DNA from: DATEEW01 sp035273665
GTDB lineage: Bacteria > Pseudomonadota > Gammaproteobacteria > Burkholderiales > SG8-39
Length of the DNA stretch: 15,512 nucleotides
NCBI GenBank assembly: GCA_035273665.1
Contig: DATEOW010000060.1
Span: 1-15,512 of the forward strand
Reading direction: 5' to 3'
In this document: positions 15,321 to 15,512 of the stretch, piece by piece
How positions within the stretch are numbered: the stretch's first letter is position 1
How the letters are laid out: each line of letters starts with the position of its first letter
Program-made: the position numbers and the translations under genes
Notes under the pieces: model-generated
What the model was told of the DNA's origin: nothing
What the model saw: only the letters and a program-made list of their open reading frames with translations
The model's database searches: none

Positions 15321-15512
15321 ATGCCAATCGGTACGGTGAAGTGGTTTAACGACGCAAAGGGGTATGGATTTATTACTCCGGATGATGGTGGCGAGGATCT
15401 GTTCGCGCATTTCTCTGCCATTCAGATGAACGGTTTCAAAACACTCAAGGAAGGTCAGAAGGTCAGTTTTGAGGTCACGCAGGGCCCCAAAGGCAAGCAG
15501 GCCTCAAATATC
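15321..15512 (+). CDS. Cold-shock domain protein (CspA family, 3' end outside the window)
   Basis: Sixty-four codons are visible and no stop is reached, so only a few residues are missing from the usual 67-70. The protein begins MPIGTVKWFNDAKGYGFITP and contains both RNA-binding motifs of the cold-shock domain: RNP1 as KGYGFI (residues 13-18) and RNP2 as DLFAHF. The C-terminal part TQGPKGKQASNI is typical of betaproteobacterial homologues. Such proteins bind single-stranded RNA and DNA and melt mRNA structure. The position beside clpS suggests the gene often named cspD, but sequence alone does not separate it from other CspA-type paralogues, so I give no symbol. The start is ATG 15321 with AGGGA at 15310-15314. 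Confidence 0.96.
   Translation, partial: MPIGTVKWFNDAKGYGFITPDDGGEDLFAHFSAIQMNGFKTLKEGQKVSFEVTQGPKGKQASNI

Overview
The window looks like an ordinary, densely coded chromosomal segment of a betaproteobacterium. Three things point there. The order rpmG-rpmB-radC, divergent from coaBC-dut, is a classic proteobacterial neighbourhood. The clpA-clpS pair diverging from a cold-shock gene is also common in this class. The protein sequences themselves (phasin, GluQRS, thioredoxin, ClpS, L33) read as betaproteobacterial. The L33 protein is the short 51-residue form starting MREK, which from memory is typical of Neisseria and Nitrosomonas relatives rather than Burkholderia, so I leave the order open. 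There are no insertion sequences, phage genes, CRISPR arrays, tRNAs or rRNAs, and nothing indicates recent transfer.

Layout. (1) 1-1205, minus strand: gluQ (glutamyl-Q-tRNA(Asp) synthetase), then a phasin gene cut by the left edge, which has its own promoter at the end of gluQ. (2) 1297-3742, plus strand: a small thioredoxin and a six-helix membrane PAS-PAS-GGDEF diguanylate cyclase. (3) 3739-6041: a YhaJ-like LysR regulator on the minus strand, divergent from a plus-strand pirin and NADPH-dependent FMN reductase pair. This is probably a small regulated redox or aromatic-stress module. (4) 6026-8083: a 17-bp tandem repeat, a possible 7-residue leader ORF, purN, and an overlapping RsmB/NOP-family RNA methyltransferase. 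(5) 8162-9436: a DesA-type fatty acyl desaturase with its own promoter and a strong bidirectional terminator. (6) 9453-10597, minus strand: rpmG, rpmB and radC. (7) 10706-12410, plus strand: coaBC and dut, closed by a second bidirectional terminator. (8) 12427-15021, minus strand: clpA and clpS, translationally coupled. (9) 15171-15512, plus strand: a cold-shock gene with a long leader, cut by the right edge.

Most of the genes are housekeeping: purine and CoA synthesis, dUTP removal, ribosomal proteins, tRNA and rRNA modification, and N-degron proteolysis. The accessory flavour comes from the phasin (polyhydroxyalkanoate granules), the c-di-GMP enzyme, the LysR/pirin/FMN reductase module and the desaturase.

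I did not find a convincing undescribed system. The observations most worth a second look are the 17-bp repeat whose last junction forms the ribosome binding site of a leader ORF overlapping the purN start, the C-terminal extension of the desaturase, the palindromes overlapping the rpmB promoter, the long leader of the cold-shock gene with an orphan Shine-Dalgarno-like element, and the LysR/pirin/FMN reductase module.
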